From assembly GCA_937967705.1 (NCBI GenBank), contig CALCJG010000036.1:1-8151 (forward strand): a DNA stretch of 8,151 nucleotides. Reading direction: 5' to 3'. Made by a program: the position numbers and the translations under genes. The stretch comes from an uncultured Spirochaetia bacterium. Its GTDB lineage: Bacteria > Spirochaetota > UBA4802 > JAGODF01. Each line of letters opens with the position of its first letter. Position 1 is the stretch's first letter. Under the pieces are notes generated by a model. It had not been told where the DNA came from and did no database searches. It saw only the letters and a program-made list of their open reading frames with translations. Shown piece by piece: positions 5,736 to 8,151 of the stretch.

Positions 5736-6150
5736 CCGTTTTTCTCCCTTCCGGCCGAATGAAAAACCCGTCCCCATCGGGAACAACCCCTTGCGGCGCC
5801 TGCGGTCTCTCAAGGAAGGGCGTCAAGGGGGGATTGCTCCCTTCCGAAAGACTTACCGGAAATCCGGGGACGATCCCTTGCGGACCATCACCCCGAACCT
5901 GCTTGACAGATACATTCCTCCGAAATAGCCTTGTACCCCTGCGGCCGATTGATGCGCCCCGCACCCGGTTGCAGACGAAGCCATGCTGGCTCATCCCGAA
6001 TCCACCGGAAGGAATCCCTGTCATTCCAGGAGCGCCTTCCTGCTGACCCCGGGCCCGAGGTATCGCCGCTTCTGATAAAACCATGCCATAACCATAACGC
6101 GAAGGGAACTGTTCATTATTTCTGCATCGAAGATCGACAGCAGGGCAACG
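5736..6150. other. About 400 bp intergenic stretch with inverted repeats and no clear gene
   Basis: Frames on both strands here are long because of GC-rich composition, but none has an RBS, and the main minus frame (to 6339) runs across the promoter and RBS of the iron-sulfur gene. On the minus strand CCCG-N7-CGGG followed by five T (about 5781-5763) could weakly end incoming transcription before the promoter. A longer inverted repeat lies at 5814-5845. Nothing else was recognised. Confidence 0.5.
5814..5845. repeat. Inverted repeat GGAAGGG / CCCTTCC
   Basis: Seven-base perfect arms (5814-5820 and 5839-5845) around an 18-base centre that contains a run of six G. The G-rich centre with flanking arms resembles short dispersed intergenic repeats. 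Whether it recurs in this genome cannot be seen here. Confidence 0.4.
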
Positions 6151-7099
6151 CGTTTTTTTCTCGGAAACATCACCCTCTTCCGGCCCTGCCTCCTCAGCCT
6201 GGGCTTTATTTCCTGCGCATCCCGGGGTTTGAAGATATCCGACGCAAAGATGAGGAAGGAGATCCGGTCCGTCCTGGTGTGCAAACTCTTCGTGGATAAA
6301 AATGTGGTGCCCCCCGTCCCGGAAAAGTGGCGCAAGCAACAGAAATCTCTTTTTCGACGAGGGTTACCGGAAGGCCTTTTACTAAGCGATAAAGGGGAAG
6401 GCCGACCTCTTCGACCGGGCCGCGATACAGGCCCTGAAGGAGTGCCGCTACAAATTCGACGCCAGAACGCGCGCAGGGGAGCCCATACTTGCGACCCTGC
6501 TGTGCAAACGCATGTATGTCGTTGTCAAAGAGTATATCCGGGACGACCGCAACGAGCCGGCACCTGATGACTGGCAGTTCAACCGTGAGTACCAGTTATC
6601 CGGGTCTTCCGCTGCGAAGCTGGCTGCGCACAATGCCGTTGACGCCGTCTATTTTCATTACGTGCTGGTGGTGCTGGATTACCCTTACAGCGGGAGGACT
6701 GTCCCGGAGCTCAAGCTCGTCTATTCGTCCCTCCTCTATGACAGCAGGGGAAAAATCATCTATGACGGAAGATACACCTGCAAGCACAAACATCTGAGCC
6801 GGAGCCTGATCCCCCTGGAGGGGTTCCGGGTTGAGACGATCGAGCGTGAACCGTCCCTGTCCGACGACCTCGTTGATGAAGCCTTTACCCTGGTAACCGA
6901 AGCCGCCATCTACAAGGCGACCAAGAAGAGCGTTAAGCTCCCCCGGGAAGATTCCAGGAAGACCGTAACCGCTTATGTGCGGGTCTACCGAAGAATCCCC
7001 GTAGAGAAGCTGCCCCTGAAAAGGCTGACCCACGAGGTTGTGCTCGATTTTATCCGCACGTCGGCCCTGCAAGACCTCACCGATCCCGCCAAACCCTGA
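6151..7099 (+). pseudogene. Broken lipoprotein-like gene with a TonB-C-like segment, frameshift and in-frame stop
   Basis: The last 237 codons (6386-7099) are one open frame ending at a TGA. The first ATG in it (6512) has no RBS and cuts into clearly coding text that starts earlier (ADLFDRAAIQALKECRYKF). That text faintly resembles the C-terminal domain of TonB. Upstream, the same frame meets TAA at 6383-6385 and continues as NRNLFFDEGYRKAFY. Before that the coding look moves to the neighbouring frame, which reads a lipoprotein-like signal, LLSLGFISC, with the Cys codon at 6214-6216, then KEIRSVLVCKLFVDKN. The two frames join if one C is removed from the six-C run at 6310-6315. No start codon is found upstream. 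The C-terminal part (VYFHYVLVVLDYPYSGR, YDSRGKIIYDGRY) is unrecognised. A 6-bp inverted repeat, CCGCCA/TGGCGG, spans the stop at 7086-7105. An intact 195-residue gene from 6512 is the alternative. Confidence 0.58.
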
Positions 7100-7166
7100 T
7101 GGCGGCGAAACGGCGGTCCCCCCATACATGCGGGAAAAATAACGGATCGGACCATTTCCAAAAACC

Positions 7167-7195
7167 TTGACAATGATTGCGGCGGGCTTTATTAT
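7167..7195 (+). promoter_or_regulatory. Near-consensus sigma-70 promoter upstream of the 66-residue protein gene
   Basis: TTGACA (7167-7172), exactly 17 bp, then TATTAT (7190-7195). Transcription would begin near 7202, giving a leader of about 230 nt before the start at 7433. The position, just after the broken lipoprotein gene, makes it the natural promoter for the next gene. Confidence 0.7.
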
Positions 7196-7432
7196 GCTCT
7201 TACAGGATCTCAGTTCCTTGATCATTCTCTTTATTTGGCTGCATATGGGAGTGTGCAGTACCGTTGCGTTCATGGCCGATCGAGGGACCCCGTTCATTGA
7301 TATTCGCAGGAGCCGTAAACGGCTCAGATCACGGGAATGAGAAAAACCGAAGGGGAAACCGTCCGGTTTCACCGAAAATACGATGTAACAGGAAGATCCA
7401 AGTCCCAAAAACGAACAAACCGGGAGATGAGA
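7196..7432 (+). other. Long 5' leader between promoter and small charged-protein gene
   Basis: About 230 nt with no gene that can be supported. A 48-codon frame (7194-7340) begins inside the -10 box, lacks an RBS, and ends in an ATGA overlap with an upstream in-frame ATG (7337) of the next frame. A compact hairpin lies at 7310-7325. The leader could carry regulation, but no known riboswitch was recognised. Confidence 0.4.
7310..7325 (+). repeat. Hairpin GAGCCG-TAAA-CGGCTC in the leader
   Basis: A perfect 6-bp GC-rich stem closed by a TAAA tetraloop. No T-run follows, so it is not an intrinsic terminator. It lies about 110 nt before the start of the small protein gene and could affect leader stability. 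Confidence 0.5.
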
Positions 7433-7633
7433 ATGAAAAAGAGCAGCAGGGCCTACAAGAGCGACAAGAGGAAAAAGGAGATCGAAAAGCAGAAAAAACA
7501 GGAGCAGAAACGACAGAAACGTTTTGGAAAAACCTCCGATGAAGAGGAACAGGAGGAGGGAGAAGCCACCGCAGACAATGCAGACGGCGAATCTCCCTCC
7601 GAAGAGCCCAGCGCTGATTCTCAGCCGCTGTAG
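7433..7633 (+). CDS. Small highly charged protein, 66 residues
   Basis: The N-terminal half is very Lys/Arg-rich (KKSSRAYKSDKRKKEIEKQK through QKRFGK, about residues 2-37) and likely one long helix. The C-terminal half is acidic and disordered (EEEQEEGE, then Ser/Glu/Asp/Pro). The start at 7433 is preferred because GGGAG (7422-7426) lies 6 nt upstream. An in-frame ATG at 7337 would give 98 residues, but its added part does not look conserved. Short proteins with the same basic-then-acidic layout are, to my recollection, common in Deltaproteobacteria, with no assigned function; nucleic-acid or ribosome contact would be a guess. Expression probably comes from the promoter at 7167-7195. Its last 13 bp overlap the end of the convergent gene at 7621. 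Confidence 0.75.
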   Translation: MKKSSRAYKSDKRKKEIEKQKKQEQKRQKRFGKTSDEEEQEEGEATADNADGESPSEEPSADSQPL

Positions 7634-8151
7634 ACCTCCTTCATCCGTTCCGTGATCCAGCCGTCCGCATTCCCCGTCCTTACCGGCACATCGGATTCCG
7701 CCGGGGCGTAACGCGTTATGCGGCTTTTCGGTTGCCGCACAACCCCTTCCCTGCCCGCCGCCTGGCTGAGGAGTATCCTCATCTTTTCCACCGCAGCAGT
7801 AAGAACCAGCAGGACCGAGAGCGCTTTGTCCTTCAGGGAGGATTTGCCCAGGATCTTCCGGTAGAGCCGGAAGGCCAGGAGGGCCCTTCGGCGAGCCCTG
7901 CCGTTGGGGGCGTAAACGAGGGCCGGCAGCAGTATGGGCCTTATCTTTTCCGCCATTCGCCGCATCATCGCAATGCGCAGGGCCATGAACTCGTCCGGTG
8001 GGGCATTGTCGGCCTTCTCGTAGCGCAGGGTCTCATTGTTCCAGGCAAGCCCCTTCTTCTTCCTCATGACGAACTCCTCCAGGGCCCGTTGATAGCCCCG
8101 CACCGCCGTGAGGGCCATGTTGAGAACCCCAGGGCCGTCGGCGAGGTATTT
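7621..8151 (-). CDS. Unrecognised basic, helical protein, cut by right window edge
   Basis: The frame is open from the right edge to a TGA at 7623-7621. An ATG at 8118 would give 165 residues, but the frame continues upstream to 8151 without a stop (KYLADGPGVLN) and no RBS precedes 8118, so the gene most likely starts beyond the window. The visible 176 residues are rich in Arg, Leu and Ala and mostly helical. Noticeable parts are VRGYQRALEEFVMRKKKGLA, a basic central section (PNGRARRRALLAFRLYRKIL), a hydrophobic helix (ALSVLLVLTAAVEKMRILL), and a polar tail ending WITERMKEVYSG. No catalytic motif or known domain is recognised. Base composition is GC-rich like the iron-sulfur gene. It converges on the small charged protein gene with a 13-bp overlap of the coding ends. 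Confidence 0.75.
   Translation of the reverse strand, partial: KYLADGPGVLNMALTAVRGYQRALEEFVMRKKKGLAWNNETLRYEKADNAPPDEFMALRIAMMRRMAEKIRPILLPALVYAPNGRARRRALLAFRLYRKILGKSSLKDKALSVLLVLTAAVEKMRILLSQAAGREGVVRQPKSRITRYAPAESDVPVRTGNADGWITERMKEVYSG

Noticed and set aside
5763..5781. Minus-strand CCCG-N7-CGGG followed by five T, considered as an intrinsic terminator
   Set aside because: The stem is only 4 bp and an alternative stem competes with it; no gene upstream on that strand needs it.
5587..6339. 250-codon minus-strand frame overlapping the start of the iron-sulfur gene
   Set aside because: It runs straight through the strong promoter, operator and RBS of the iron-sulfur gene, has no RBS of its own and no domain; its length follows from GC-rich composition.
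7194..7340. 48-codon frame with a hydrophobic N-terminus and a basic tail in the leader
   Set aside because: Its ATG lies inside the -10 box so would not be in the transcript, and neither it nor the next in-frame ATG (7245) has an RBS.
6596..7408. 270-codon minus-strand frame opposite the broken lipoprotein gene
   Set aside because: It mirrors the clearly coding plus strand and runs through the promoter at 7167-7195; no recognisable domain or RBS.

Overview
The window looks like a stretch of bacterial chromosome, probably from an anaerobic Desulfobacterota/deltaproteobacterium of the Syntrophobacterales type. This is inferred from the style of the cysteine-rich 4Fe-4S protein, the small Lys/Glu-rich protein near the right end, and the loose gene density with decayed genes; nothing in the window proves a taxon. 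Bases 1 to about 4000 are moderately AT-rich. From about 4600 onward the sequence is clearly GC-rich, so two compositional regimes meet here.

Left part (1-2260). The N-terminal end of an amidohydrolase-type metal-dependent hydrolase runs off the left edge on the minus strand. It is divergent from an intact TetR-family regulator (about 519-1115), and the intergenic region holds a 20-bp palindrome that is a natural operator candidate. A 470-bp non-coding stretch follows, with four consecutive hairpins. Then comes an unrecognised 222-residue protein (1586-2254) with a strong ribosome binding site and a promoter embedded in an inverted repeat.

Middle part (2260-4600). This is a higBA toxin-antitoxin locus in which the antitoxin HigA is intact, but the toxin HigB has lost its start codon, has a probable N-terminal frameshift and carries a changed conserved motif. 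A gene-poor stretch with only doubtful reading frames follows. It contains a small secreted or membrane protein of 79 residues (3748-3987) and a further 600 bp of unrecognised, probably decayed sequence.

Right part (4600-8151). A well-formed minus-strand gene encodes a 355-residue iron-sulfur protein: a winged-helix-like N-terminal part, two additional cysteine clusters and a C-terminal 2[4Fe-4S] ferredoxin domain. Its near-consensus promoter has a TetR-type palindrome between the -35 and -10 boxes. Beyond it on the plus strand lies what appears to be a broken lipoprotein gene (about 6151-7099) with a frameshift at a run of six C and an in-frame TAA. A very good sigma-70 promoter (7167-7195) leads, after a roughly 230-nt leader, to a 66-residue charged protein. 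That gene overlaps tail to tail with an unrecognised minus-strand gene that runs off the right edge.

No rRNA, tRNA, CRISPR array or intact mobile element was seen. The clearest themes are two TetR-type operator candidates, one TetR regulator, and at least two genes in decay.
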